The notes under the pieces were generated by a model that did not search any database, had not been told where the DNA came from, and worked only from the letters and a program-made list of their open reading frames with translations. Shown piece by piece: positions 33,486 through 44,868 of a DNA stretch of 64,000 nucleotides (within the stretch, counting starts at the first letter, position 1; each line of letters opens with the position of its first letter). A program made the position numbers and the translations under genes. Source of the DNA: Rhizophlyctis rosea (Eukaryota; Chytridiomycota; Chytridiomycetes; Rhizophlyctidales; Rhizophlyctidaceae); NCBI GenBank assembly GCA_027596075.1, contig JADGJC010000031.1, positions 140,398-204,397 of the forward strand, read 5' to 3'.

Positions 33486-35620
33486 CTAATCAAACTCATT
33501 CCCAACAACCCTAATCTCTCTCCCCCCCTCATTCCTCCAAACCCTTCCAAGCACCTCCTCATTCAACTTACTACACCCATAAATCCTAACCTCCTCCAAA
33601 CACTTACACCCCTTCAACACATCCCCCAACATAAAATCATCTAAATCCCGAATCCAACTCACATCCAATTCCCGTAACTTCATGCATCCCTTCAGAGCTC
33701 CCAGAGAGACTTCGGTCAATTCGTCCAGCCCGTTTAGGGAGAGGTGTTCGAGTGTATGCGCGTGGTCGTTCAGGAGTGCGATGATGGCCGAATCGGCGAG
33801 ATGGACGTTCCGACCGAGTGAGAAGTGGGTTAGACCCGCGGGTGTACGGAGGATAGCTAGGAAGTGGATTATGCCGTCTGTCGTGAGGGAGGGACAGTCT
33901 TTCAGGAATAGTTTCCGAAGACTCGTACACGTCGGCGCAATAGATTCCAACAAAACCTTATCGCTCATTTCCGGATACCCATTAAAACTCAAACTCCCCA
34001 ACCCACTCCCAACACTCTCAACAAGGAACATCAAACTCTCCTCCTTAACCCCCTCACCCAACGAATCAAGCTGCAACTCCTCCAAACACTTCAACTTTGC
34101 AAGCGCACGGACTCCCTCATCCCCAACACGATGACAGCTATCAAGACGCAGCACGCGCAGATCCGGGCAGGACGTAACGAGTGCTTCGATTGCGGAATGG
34201 GAAAGTTTTGCAGCGTGGGAGAGGTGGAGGGATGTGAGTTTTTTGCCGAGGGACGTGAAGAGGGTTTGAAAGCCGAGGTCCGTGGGGAGGAAGGGACCTT
34301 TGAGGGTTAGGGATGTTAGGTGCGGGCAGTGGTGGCCGATGGATTTGAGGACTTCGTCCGTGATGCGGCCGCATTGGCCGAGGTGGAGGACGCGGAGATT
34401 GGGGCAGGAGTAGGGGATTTGGTTTAGGGCGCCTTCATCGAGATCTGATCAAAAGATTGAATATGTCAGAAAGGAGCAACACTAAGGTAAGGAAATTTAA
34501 CCACCAACCCCCCAACCCAACTCAATCCGCCACGCCGGCCCAATCCAGCCAAGATCAGTCATCCAATCAACAGCAACTCACATGTACAATCAAAAAGCTC
34601 CACCCTCTCCTCCTCAGGCCCCAAAAACAACCCAACATTCCCAACACCCAACTGCCTATCCCGACTAATAATACACGAAATCTGCCTCTTAGTCTGCTCC
34701 GAAATATCCCCAAAAGCCTCCACATCATCAATATACGCCGCGATCAACTTCACGCACATATCCTTCAACGACACCACCCCCGTTGCACCCGTCCCATCGA
34801 GGGTGGCGACGATTTTGCCCTTCTTGCGTTTGGTTTTCGCGAGGCCGCCGGCGCTGGCTTTGGATTGGATGGAAAGACATGCGGGACAGAATGTGGACAT
34901 GTCTTCGCCTACGGTGTAGCGGCGTTGACAGCGTTCGCAAAAGCGGATGGTGTTGTAGGCGTCGATGAGGTCGGAGGTGCGTTTGCGGCGTTTGGAGTGG
35001 TTGGAGCGGCCGATGGGTGCGTCGGCGAAGTCGGAGTCGGAGGTGGGGGGGTCGGATTCGTAGTCTCCCTTCTTCTTTGTGGGTTTGCGTTTTTTGGATG
35101 TGGGTTTTGTGGGTGCTTTGCGTGTGGGTTTCTTTTTTGATGTGGTTGCGGTTTCTTCTTCTAGGACGGGTTCTGCTTCGTCGAGGTCCATTCCGGAAGC
35201 GGCGGGCGTTGCTGCTGGTGAAGCGGTGGAGGAACCGGCCTGCTGGAGATCACTGGTGGACGAGCTGGCACGCGAAGGGGCTGCTGAGCGACGACGCCGA
35301 CCAGTGCGGCTTGGTCCTGCAGTGGCAGTGTCGGCATCCGCATCATCAACGTCTGGTGATGCACCGTTGGCCGCGGTATCTCCGTTGGTATCCGCATTGT
35401 CTCCGTTTTGGTCTCCGTCCTGGTTGTCATCACCCGCGGCAGCCCCAGCACCTCTCCGCCTATGGAAGATATCTCTCGGTGCACGGATACCACGTTCCCG
35501 GAGGAAACTGTAGAGGGTACGTGCGTATTTGTAAACAAAGCTGGGTTTGATATGACCGTTCGCACAAATCACCTACCTCGATAGTGCCGACGACGGCCCT
35601 CTTACTTCGTTCCGCACCAT
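33486..35620 (-). CDS. RAD7: Rad7-type nucleotide excision repair protein
   Basis: Three minus-strand exons, 35620..35577, 35507..34582 and 34444..33486, join in phase to 642 residues. The start MVRNEVRGPSSALS runs across the first intron into SFLRERGI, the Rad7 N-terminal signature. A low-complexity Asp/Asn/Ser/Lys region with basic clusters follows, then a four-Cys zinc site (C205, C208, C222, C225 in FCERC...TFCPAC), and twelve or so cysteine-containing LRRs (for example LRVLHLGQCGRITDEVL, LRVLRLDSCHRVGDEGV, LEEVRIYGCSKLNEEVL). Known role: with the Snf2 ATPase Rad16 and Elongin-C/cullin it acts in global-genome repair of UV lesions in non-transcribed DNA. Both introns have good GTAGGT and GTGAGT donors. 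Confidence 0.9.
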
Positions 35621-35999
35621 TCTTCACAAGTGGTTCTACTCTTGACGACAGTGAATTTGAGATATGGAGTTTGAAAGCGTGGAGATGGAAGCGAGGCAAT
35701 GGAAGCGTGGGAAAACCCTGAATTGCTTCAAGCGTTCGCAAGCAAACCCACGCGAAACCCACTGTTCCATGCACATACCGCAGTCACTCATTGTACATAC
35801 GCCACCATTCAAATTTTGGGAAGTGTGTTTGTGCCACACGCCACATTCAAGCCACCTCTTGACTATCGTCATTCCCATCACACGGTGTGTTCCACACTCT
35901 TCTGCAGCACACTCACTTCTTCTCTCTCTCCTTCCCAACTCGCCCAAACTAACTCAACTTGTACATATCTGTTCGCTAAACTCAAATTTGCCTGAAAAA
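35621..35999. promoter_or_regulatory. Divergent promoter region, Rad7 and zinc-finger gene
   Basis: The 379 bases between two head-to-head ATG codons must hold both promoters. The side next to 36000 is CT-rich (CTTCTTCTCTCTCTCC at about 35922), typical of fungal 5' leaders. No specific site recognised. Confidence 0.5.
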
Positions 36000-36524
36000 A
36001 TGGGGAACGTAAGTAAGACACACTGCACTCACGTCGGCGAAGTTCCAAACACTTTTGTCCATTTTATCGCTCTCCACCCTCTCATTTCTGACTTCCCACA
36101 CTTTCATCCTTCCCAAAGGGCGCCAAAGCAGCATCACGAAGATCCCGCCAGGACGAAAAGGGCCCGAAGGAAGCAAAATCTCAACTCAAAACCGTACGTT
36201 TCTCAAAACTCATATCTCTTATCTCTCCAACGGCGACGTGTGAAAACTCGTGGAAAACGCAAAACACTGACTCAACGTTGGCTTTGCCGCAAAACAGAAC
36301 GAAGCCGCCAAAGACATACAATGCAAGATTTGCCGTCAAACATTCTTGAAGACTGTGCGGCAGCCCGCTTTGCAGGATCATATTAATAGCAAGGTTGGTC
36401 TTCGTAGTTTGCTGTGAAACGCTCACTTCACTGTGAGGCAAAAACCTGACTGTATCTTTTGCTGCTCCCTTTATAGCACGCCGGCAAAACTTTCGCTGAC
36501 TGCTTCCCCACTTACCAAGCATAA
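36000..36524 (+). CDS. Small zinc-finger protein, ZNF706/At2g23090 (SERF-like) family
   Basis: Four exons, 36000..36008, 36119..36193, 36298..36393 and 36477..36524, give only 75 residues; the first exon is nine bases (Met-Gly-Asn), so an intronless gene search misses it. The N-terminus MGNGAKAASRRSRQDEKGPKEAK is the 4F5/SERF-like basic segment, followed by SQLKTNEAA and one C2H2 finger, CKICRQTF...LQDHINSKH, then ADCFP. Length and motif order match the eukaryote-wide family of small proteins related to human ZNF706. Its function is poorly defined; SERF-like segments affect protein aggregation. All junctions are GT-AG and in phase. Confidence 0.88.
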
Positions 36525-36995
36525 CATATCCATTTGTTTATTCTCCTGCATAATATACAGTATCATACCTTGTCTCCCGACTTGTGGTTCACTTGTTTGA
36601 AGGAAGATGACGTGCGGCAGGTTTTGGATGTGAAGGCAATTTGGAGAGAGGGGCGGGGGTGAACAGGAGGGTTTGGTGGGGTTGGTTGTCATATGGGCTC
36701 GGTTGGTGGTGGGAGAGGCCATTCAAGTAGGTGCCATTCTGGACGCTGGAGTTGCACATGGATCATTAGGTGGACACGCATTAGAATTGTGGATTCTGAC
36801 TTCAGGCGACGGTTCCCAAGTTGGTTCTAAACCAATCGACTCATTTGTGGAAATTTATCGAGCCTTCAAGTCCTTGGTTCGAACGGGATATCGTTGGATG
36901 CCTCTGCACTTTGGCAAGACCTATGACTACCTACATATGGTCTCCAAACTATCCTCATCTACACAAATGTACCCCCCATGACTCCACACCTTCAA
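36525..36995. other. Convergent intergenic region; no gene seen
   Basis: Lies between the 3' ends of the zinc-finger gene (+) and the peptidyl-tRNA hydrolase gene (-). Nothing further recognised. Confidence 0.5.
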
Positions 36996-37548
36996 TCATC
37001 TATATAACGCACACTTCCGAAACGCATCCCCACACTCAGACCTCAAAACCGGCACCGTCGCCAAACACGTTTCAATATCTTCAGGTTGTTCCACCCACAT
37101 GTGGTGGGGTATGTTGTGGGATGTTAGGATTTCGGATACGGATTTTAGTTGGGAGAGGTTTTTTACCTGTGAGAGGGTGGTGAGCTTTGGGGATTGGAGG
37201 GAAGTGGGGTGAGGGATGATGATACCTCGAAAGAAACTTTGCGCATCCCCTTCCAGTCTGCCAAATATTCTTGCACGGAGGGAAGATCCTTGTTTAGGTG
37301 GAGGACCGCGGCTGTTGCGTGGCAGGCTTGGGTTATTATGCTTCCCGTGGGCCAGGAGAGGGACTACTGTTTGAGCGTGTTAGTCATATGTAACACTAAT
37401 ATGTGGTTTCGCAGACGTGGGGGGATGCCACCTTAGCAAGGTCTTTACGTATTACTATGAACATGGTTGGGTATTCGGTTTTTTCTGGTTGTGGGGTTGG
37501 GGTGGTGGAGCTTGTGGGTTCGGGGGAGGGGTAATCTGTGGTGGACAT
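36996..37548 (-). CDS. PTRHD1: PTRHD1-type peptidyl-tRNA hydrolase (Pth2 fold)
   Basis: Three minus-strand exons, 37548..37432, 37363..37226 and 37166..36996, give 141 residues. Motifs follow the PTRHD1 branch of the Pth2 family: MFIVIRKDLAK, WPTGSIITQACHATAAVLHLN, MRKVSFE, HHMWVEQPEDIETCLAT. The last intron is 59 bases; with it removed the spacing between MRKVSFE and HHMW equals that of the human protein as I recall it. Role: hydrolysis of peptidyl-tRNA, or the related function of PTRHD1, still debated. An in-frame upstream ATG at 37665 would add 39 residues rich in Arg, His and hydrophobics and free of acidic residues, like a mitochondrial presequence, so a second targeted form is possible. 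Confidence 0.88.
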
Positions 37549-37913
37549 TGTTCTGGTGCGGCGAGTGTGTGGGAGGAGAAGGGGAGGGAGCTGTGGATGA
37601 AGCCGTACGATTTGCGTTGCTCGATGGTAGATTAGTGCGCGTATTGGGATGTAGAACTTTAGCATCCGGAGTGGGTGAGAGTGTGGATAAGAGCGTGGAT
37701 GAAGTTGCAGATGCGAGGCAAAGGAATGAAACACAGAAGAAGAGGGCTTTTCGTGGTGAACACCAGGCCTGCCTGGCTGCAACCACTCTGCTTACTAACA
37801 GAATTGACCAACCCAACACGCCATGACGCAGCCAAGTCGCGCGTTGTGATTTGTGATCGTTGAAGGGGCCATAAATAGCACCCAGGCACCCAATCCCCCC
37901 TTCCCACACCGCG
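37549..37913. promoter_or_regulatory. Divergent promoter region, PTRHD1 and glutathione transferase
   Basis: Head-to-head genes only 365 bases apart (248 if the upstream PTRHD1 start at 37665 is used). A CATAAATAG element at about 37870 lies ~40 bases before the transferase ATG. Confidence 0.5.
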
Positions 37914-39007
37914 ATGATCTCGCGTCTTTCCTTCCTCCATCGTCAACTTCCTCGCACCTTATACTTCAGTCTCAAACCGTACAACCGCTCCCGTTCCACA
38001 ATGTCCACCCCAGACACAAGCATCCCACGCGAAGCAACCGGCCGCGCACTACAGACCGTCCAGAAGAGATCAGCACCATCTGCCTTGCAATTCTTCTCCG
38101 GATGGTTCTGCCCTTATGCTCAGAGGACTTGGATTGCTTTGGAGGTGTGAAGACAGTTCTCTTTGAGATTTGCGATTGCTTTGCGGGTGCAGGATCCTGA
38201 CACGATTTCAATTAAAATGAAAAGGCAAAAGAGATCGATTACCAATACATCGAAGTCAATCCCTATGAGAAACCCAAGACTCTCCTTGACATCAACCCGC
38301 GCGGTCTCGTCCCGGTATGTTTTCCATAGTCATCCTTTCCTATCTGTAAAAAGTAAATGACACCCGCTTCCCACATACCCTTCTAACACACCATCAATTC
38401 AACCCCACAGGCACTAAAACACCACACCTTCCCCCTCTACGAATCCCTCATAACCGTCGACTACATCGACGAAGCCTTCCCATCGCACCCTTTCCTCCCC
38501 CCACTCTCCCCCTCCACAGCCCCACTCAGAGCCCAAACCCGCTTTTGGACAAACCACATCGACAAAACCATCATACCACCCTTTATGAGGTTCCTCCTCG
38601 CTCAAGAACCCGACAAACAAGCCGAGGCGAGAGATGAATTGATTGCTAATATCAAGGAATTTGCGGGAAACGGGTTAGGTAAAATCAATCCCTCCGGCGC
38701 GCTATTCCTCCCCGACTCCAGCGGCGATTCCACGGAATCTCTCTCCCTCCCGGACATAGCACTAGCGCCCTTTGCGATCCGTATCGAGATCGTTCTCAAG
38801 CATTACCGCAACTTCGAATTGCCAACAGGGCCGGAGGAGGCGTGGGGACGGTATAACAAGTGGGTGGAGGCTGTTAAGGCGCATCCGGCTGTAGCGGCTA
38901 CTGTGTCGGATACAGAGAAGTATTTGGAGAGTTATAAGAGGTATGCGGATGGGTCGGCTAATAGTAAGGTGGCGCAGGCTGTTAGGAGTGGGAAGACTAT
39001 TTATTAG
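37914..39007 (+). CDS. Glutathione S-transferase, omega-like (Cys type)
   Basis: Three exons, 37914..38144, 38225..38314 and 38411..39007, make 305 residues. The thioredoxin-fold half has the omega-class Cys active site GWFCPYAQR (C66) and continues IDYQYIEVNPYEKP and NPRGLVP (the cis-Pro loop), then PLYESLITVDYIDE. The all-helical half contains ARDELIANIKEF and SLPDIALAPFAIR. Omega-type enzymes carry out glutathione-dependent thiol transfer and dehydroascorbate or arsenate reduction. The first 29 residues (MISRLSFLHRQLPRTLYFSL...) resemble a mitochondrial presequence; a second ATG at 38001 would yield a 276-residue cytosolic form. The first donor is GTGTGA and the second exon has an A-rich acceptor, both weak, but motif continuity supports them. 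Confidence 0.88.
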
Positions 39008-42000
39008 GGGTGGAGGGGAGGTGGGGTGTTGGGAGTGTGGGTGTGGATGTTAGGGTGGACGGGGTGGATGTGATGGTGGTGCGTGTTGGATTTGGTGGAT
39101 GTAAATAGAACGAAATGTCAGTGTGTGGTTATTGCAAAAACGAGGAAGCAGAATGCGTTTTCTAAGCTGGAGATTACGGTTCTGATGGGATAATGTTTCT
39201 CATGAAGATCAATTGTGTTCATCTGCTTCGAGCATGTTGCACATCTCGGCTCTGCCCTTTGGTGAACGTTTCCGTTTTTTGGTCAAATGCTAACAGATCA
39301 GAAACACATTCCATGGAATTTTCTTTTAATATTCCTTCGCTCTCAATGCATGGTGGCTTTCACCCTCGGAAAACAAAAGGCTTACAGCTAGGTGCGACAC
39401 ACCAATCCCATCCCCGGTTAAGGAGAAGGACGTAGCAGCAAACGAAAGGATCCTAGCCCAGTAGATAGAATATGCATGTGGTCGTCTGCGAATATGCTTT
39501 TGTGAATGCCTCTCGCTCAAGATGTATGCGTGTATACCATTTGCCGGCATTTCCAGTTATGCATCTGGTTGCTTCGATGGAGCGCATTGTTAAGGTTTTA
39601 AACGACCTCGGACTGCGAATCCGCTTTGTTCTCGATCTACTTTCTTTTTCATGTTGAAGGAGGATCAGCTATACTGTCCTCAACCGTACACTTGCACGCG
39701 ACAGCAGTGGGAGGAACAAAAGAAAGGGTCAGGATTTTTATGAATGTACCATGTAGGACTGCATTGCTCGCAACATGTACATTGGGCCAATGAGTTCACC
39801 GTACATTGGGAAGCAAACTTCGCTGATACAAGATGGAGCTTTTGACGTTGGGATTTCGTGGTGCAGAAGAGAAAGAATCCGTCCATCCGGCTTGTGCAGT
39901 GTTGGAGTGAGGCGGGTCCTGTGTTGTTCCTCCGTGTTTCCATCGCACTGCATTTTCTGATTCTTTTTTCTGACATTTCGGGACTCCCCGGAGTTGCCCG
40001 CAAAGCAGAAACAAAGGCCAACTGTTGGGTGTGTCCTTCAGGAAAACAAGATGGAGGATATGACAGATCCGAGTGGAATGGCAAGTATGCACTTGAAAGG
40101 TAGTCGCCATGATGAGTGAGAATGCCTTCTTGAAGTATGTACTAGGGATGGAATAGGAAACGGTGTAACTGCTGTAATTTATCTAAAGGGTCACCCTCTC
40201 CATCCACGACTCAGGCCCATTTCCACCATTCGGCAGTGAACTCACTGAAACAATCAAAGCGATAGCTAAAAGACAGAAGAGAATACAAATCAGTGATTTG
40301 TATATTAGGGGACCAATGGGACTGTCATCTCAATCTATTCATCCGACAATCGGCGCTCCCTAATCGATGAATGTCCTTTGGAAATGAACCAGTCTTTGGT
40401 GTGTATTTGCATCAGAACGAGAAAGATATTCTTTGGGATGAATACTAATGCGTCAACCGTGTCTGCTCAAGCTTGGATTGGTGCATGGTGGGAGTATAGA
40501 GATGCGAACACTTGTAAGTATAGGTTCAACTGTAGTGAAACTTGCTTCGTCTCCTCGTCAGAATGGGGTGTTTTTTTGGTGGCATCCAACGCCCTCACGG
40601 AAAAGTCATATGGTTTGTGTAGGTAGACCATTAAGGAGTGCACATCTACGGGATATCGGCCCTCGCACCGTTCACAAGCTGCATCTGTGTTTACCAGAGT
40701 GACCGGACGGCCGAACCAACTCCCCCAGAATCTCGCAACCTCAGGTCCGCGCAGCAAACCAGAGGCGGATGAAGGGATTGTCCAGGAATCAGGAATCTAA
40801 GAGTGCTATGCGACGTCACCGTAAAGTAGCGCATTGAGAGAACATTTAAGTGGATGCAGCGATTAGATACCGTAAAAAATTGATTTCAAGATTGAGGGTA
40901 GTCATCACTTGATTTAAGAGTCAAGTGTCACCCGTCAAATTTCTGAGGGTCCGTCGCATTAGACGGTCCACGAATTGAACATGCATCTTTTCTGTTGTTG
41001 GTATACGGCCCCTGGCTTTTGACGAGGTAAAAAGTTTGCACGAACAGTGAGGAATACCCACAGCAATCGTCCTGGAGAAAAGTATGGTGCTTGGCCGGTG
41101 ATTCGTCGAAATCGATGCGCGATGGTCATTTGGTCCCCCCACTTTTCACATTATAAAATTTGGGAACTCAGCCGCAGAAGTGACTGGACCAAATGGACGC
41201 TTTTTTATATTCACAGGGAAGCCGCGACAGATGGATTTACATCGTATCAGCCAGCGTTCCCTCTCACAATCCATAAATGCATTTGTCAACTTTTTCTCAT
41301 GCTGAGTTTTGCTCGCCGAATTTGAGTCAAGGCACGATCATTTACACGTGAAAGTGTCGGAAAAACGAATCATCCTACTCTTGATATACAGTATTTTCAT
41401 CCTCATGGCGAGAGCCCTGGAAGTAGGCTGAGCAAGAGAGTCGGTCGATAAGGTGACGTGAGAGCACACTTCCCCCGGGGGAGGTAGTGTTGCACGAACT
41501 TGAAGTACGGTAAGTAGGACCTGTCAGTTTCCCTCTCATACATGAGCCTTGGTCTCAGATGGGAAGGTATCAGCGTATGACCTGGATATACCTCTGGATC
41601 TAAAATATTGGTGAGGTGGTTTTTTGCATGTGCAATGAAGTCGTAACGAATGCCTCTTTTCGCCAATGTTCAGTATTTTCAACGCGGAAAATTGTATGGT
41701 ACCAAGCTTGTGTTTGGCAACGGCAGCGCCACACTATATACGGATTTATGAATGACTGACGTGATAAGGATTTCAATCAAATCACGCTCTCATTAAGTGT
41801 GGGACAATTGCGGAAGTTTTCTGTGGTCGATCTCGCAAAGTGCGTACCAAAGCAGGGGGAAAAAGATCTGGCCTCCACCGTGACAAAGACGCGTGTGCTG
41901 CGCCTCAGGGTCCCAGTAGGTGTATAGCAATGGGCGTCCCATCACAACTTATCGAGTCTTTGCAATAGCATCCTCTGATAGTGCAAAAATCAGAGAGTCG

Positions 42001-43255
42001 AGATGACCCTGCCATTTCGCCACTGCGATTTGGCAATTTCGACAGTTTGGGGTTGGGACGACCGTACGTGCTGCCGTTTCGCTCGTGAGAATTTTTGGTG
42101 TCTCGTACAGGTCGAATAGGTCCCTGGAAGAAGTTAAGGTAGTTGTGGACGTATAAGATCACTGTGCCACGGGCTTAGTGACTGGAAGAGTACCTTAAGT
42201 TTTTCCAGGGACCTGTATGATTGAGACCAAACCTTTGAGACTCCCTACAGGAGACCGGGATCCCCTTCTTTATGAAACATTTGGCAATTCTTTGATGGGT
42301 TCGGCACGGGACTTGTTCCACCCAAGCAGTGGGAGCGATCAGTTCGGAGATGCTGACAATCCATCGACGCACCAGAGTTCTCGCTACTTTTCCTTGATAT
42401 CCTCCTGCCATAAGATACGAGACAGCCGGCTGGAGGTGGCAGTAAGGATGGAAGGGGAGCTCTTCCAAAGAACGTGGTGAGTTGTGCGCTAACACATATT
42501 TGGCACAGTGTCCGGACATGATTGGGAGGCGCAGTGATGTGCGCGAGGTTCCTGATCCTGATGTGCAGACAGACACCATCGATCATCATCACTGGCTTGT
42601 TTGTTTTCGAGTTTGAGCATGGTGGATTGCTGTGATTGCACTAACAACGGCAAACAACATGTGGGCAATCCTGCATAATGCTGCCAGTGTCTTCTACAGA
42701 AGTTTACAACACTCCCACCCGCTGGTTCTCCATGAATACATTCGGACAGCTTGGACTGATTGTGGACATCACTCCATGGCCTTTTCATACCGGAGCTTCA
42801 CTATCAAATCGCCGATGTGTCTACAATCTCCTCCATTATCCCAATTATACATGGATGGAGCCCAGAGACTGCAAGAGACGATTGCCATTGAGTAAATCGG
42901 ACGTTCGCCCAACTCTGTTGTGACCGACATATCAGACTCTCATATTAATTTGCCCCTCCTTCCCTCCACCCCACTGATTGGTTCACCAGAGAGACAGTCT
43001 CGAGGAGTGTGATAAAACATTCTGCTCTTGAATTTTTGCTTCTCCGAATCTCCTTTCTGTGTCAAGTGATACAAACTCCGTTCAAGGCCCATCAATCCAG
43101 CTGCAAACCAATATCCTATTCTCCGTCCCGCTCCAAGTTAGTGTCGTCCCCATGGTTGAACTGTTTGCATGAGAACAAGCAACCCCTATCACAAGTTTCT
43201 GTTTGAGATAAGGAACAAACTAGTTTGTTAAGGCTCCCGGACAACCTCCGAAACA
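39008..43255. other. Long gene-poor stretch; no supported gene
   Basis: About 4.2 kb of mixed composition. I checked the larger open frames: 39680-40084 (-), 40467-40757 (-), 42217-42480 (+) and 42678-42923 (+). None shows a known domain, and splice joins between the two + frames near 42.5 kb do not keep phase. Possibly untranslated regions, an unannotated lncRNA or eroded sequence. Confidence 0.4.
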
Positions 43256-44868
43256 ATGACGTTTGAAACCTCCTTTCCCACAAACGCGTCCGAGACCTCT
43301 CCATCAAGGCAGACTGCTGCCCCATACCACCATCGTGTCACCTCACACTACCATCATCATTACCACCACCATCAAGCATCACCTCAACCGGATCTGCAAG
43401 ACCACCGCCAACTACCATCTACCTTCCCTCCATTGTCCTTCGCCTCACCATTTCAACCACCATACGCGCCAACACCGACATACCACTACCAGATGTCTTA
43501 CCAGCCATCCGATACACCCTCCAATCCACCTCCGCAACCTCCATCACCGACAAAACTTCAGTCCCTCATCCCAGCACCCACACCACCACTTATTTCCATT
43601 CATCCCACGACCTTTGCTACTCTCACCGCTCGTTTGCGAAGAAGCATCACGGCGAAGATGTACCAGGTGCATTTGGTGCAGATTTTGAGCGCTAGTGTGG
43701 CGTGCTGCACTGTTGTTAGGATTGGGAAGGGGTGGGGTGTGTTTGATGCGAGGGACGGGGAGGGCGAAGGAAGGAGAGTGGATAAGGTTTTGAGAGGTGA
43801 CAGGTGAGTTGAGCTTCGGGCTTCTGACGTTCTAACGAGCGTTCCTAAACCCCGTCTAACATCATACAACTCCAATGTCTAATTCGTGATATTGTTCAAT
43901 AGTCACACAATCCTTCACTGCGTAACGCTTGTTCTCCTCGCACTCGCAACAGCATTCTGGACCCTCGGCAAACGCTACCGATCACATAATCTCCTTGTTA
44001 CCATCGCAAGTGTCATCGCCTCATGTTCGATTGTTGGTGCAGCCATTGCTATCCAAGGTATTGAGAGTATCTCCTTGCGCTACTTTCTTGGTGTTCCCCA
44101 ACTCACGTTGAGCTGCTTATTTGATCCCATGACATTAGCGATCCTCACTGACATCACAGCGACACCACCATCACGCTTGTTCTCACTTCCGGCCATCCCG
44201 ACAGTATCCGATGCAGCTGTGCCTGTTGCAGCGGCAGTTAAAGCCACGGTACCGGCGGTACCAACGGGTCCAGCAACGACGTATGCGATATACACTACGT
44301 ATCTGCTGGTCGGATGCGCGATTGCTATGAGTGTGGTGGAGATGGAGAGTGTTTTGGTGAAGCTACGGTAAGAGGAAGTCTTTTCATGTGCATGTGCAAG
44401 GAAGGATGTGCGCGAATCCTACATGTGGTTTCCTCTTAACTTCCTCACATCATCTGTTCACACCCAATCAGACCAGGAATTTCCATCCTTCTAACACTCA
44501 TGACACTTCTCTTCCTCTCCCCGCCGCCATTCCCACCTTTCTTCATCCTGCCCTTACCGATACTCATTCTGCTAGCCCTGACTATCCGCACGAAGTCGCT
44601 AGTAGATAGGATGGTGCTTGTGGGCGTGGAAGAAGGTGTAGGGGCACTGGCTGGTTCCAGTAGGGGAGGGGATGTCGGGGTTATGCCGGGTGTGCGGGAG
44701 GGTGCGGGAGAGGAAGGTGTGACACGTGGTGGAGAGGATTGCGGAGGTACGGCGGATTTGAGAGGGCAGCTGGAGGGTGAGATGGAGGTGGAGTGGAGCT
44801 GGTTTTGGAGAGAGTATTTGGGTAGTAGTGTGAGGGAGAGGAGTGGGGTGCGGCTTTTTGAAGTATAA
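43256..44868 (+). CDS. Multi-pass membrane protein with His/Pro-rich N-terminus, unrecognised
   Basis: Three exons, 43256..43803, 43903..44367 and 44472..44868, join in phase (all with phase-2 GT-AG introns) to 469 residues. The first ~120 residues are low-complexity, rich in His, Pro, Ser and Tyr, with no signal peptide, so they are probably cytosolic. Hydrophobic segments: VHLVQILSASVACCTVV, ILHCVTLVLLALATAFW, LLVTIASVIASCSIVGAAIAI, YAIYTTYLLVGCAIAMSVV and a long one, ISILLTLMTLLFLSPPPF then FFILPLPILILLALTI, interrupted by prolines. The C-terminal ~100 residues are Gly/Glu-rich. No family recognised; codon usage and splice quality argue that it is a real gene. Confidence 0.6.

Noticed and set aside
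39680..40084. Cys-rich minus-strand open frame of 134 codons
   Set aside because: Starts without context, no signal peptide, Cys spacing random, no splice support.
42217..42616. Possible two-exon gene with a 32-base intron (GTGAGT, CTAAC, CAG)
   Set aside because: Despite good-looking sites the join does not keep phase (it meets TGA after three codons), and 32 bases is too short for a fungal intron.
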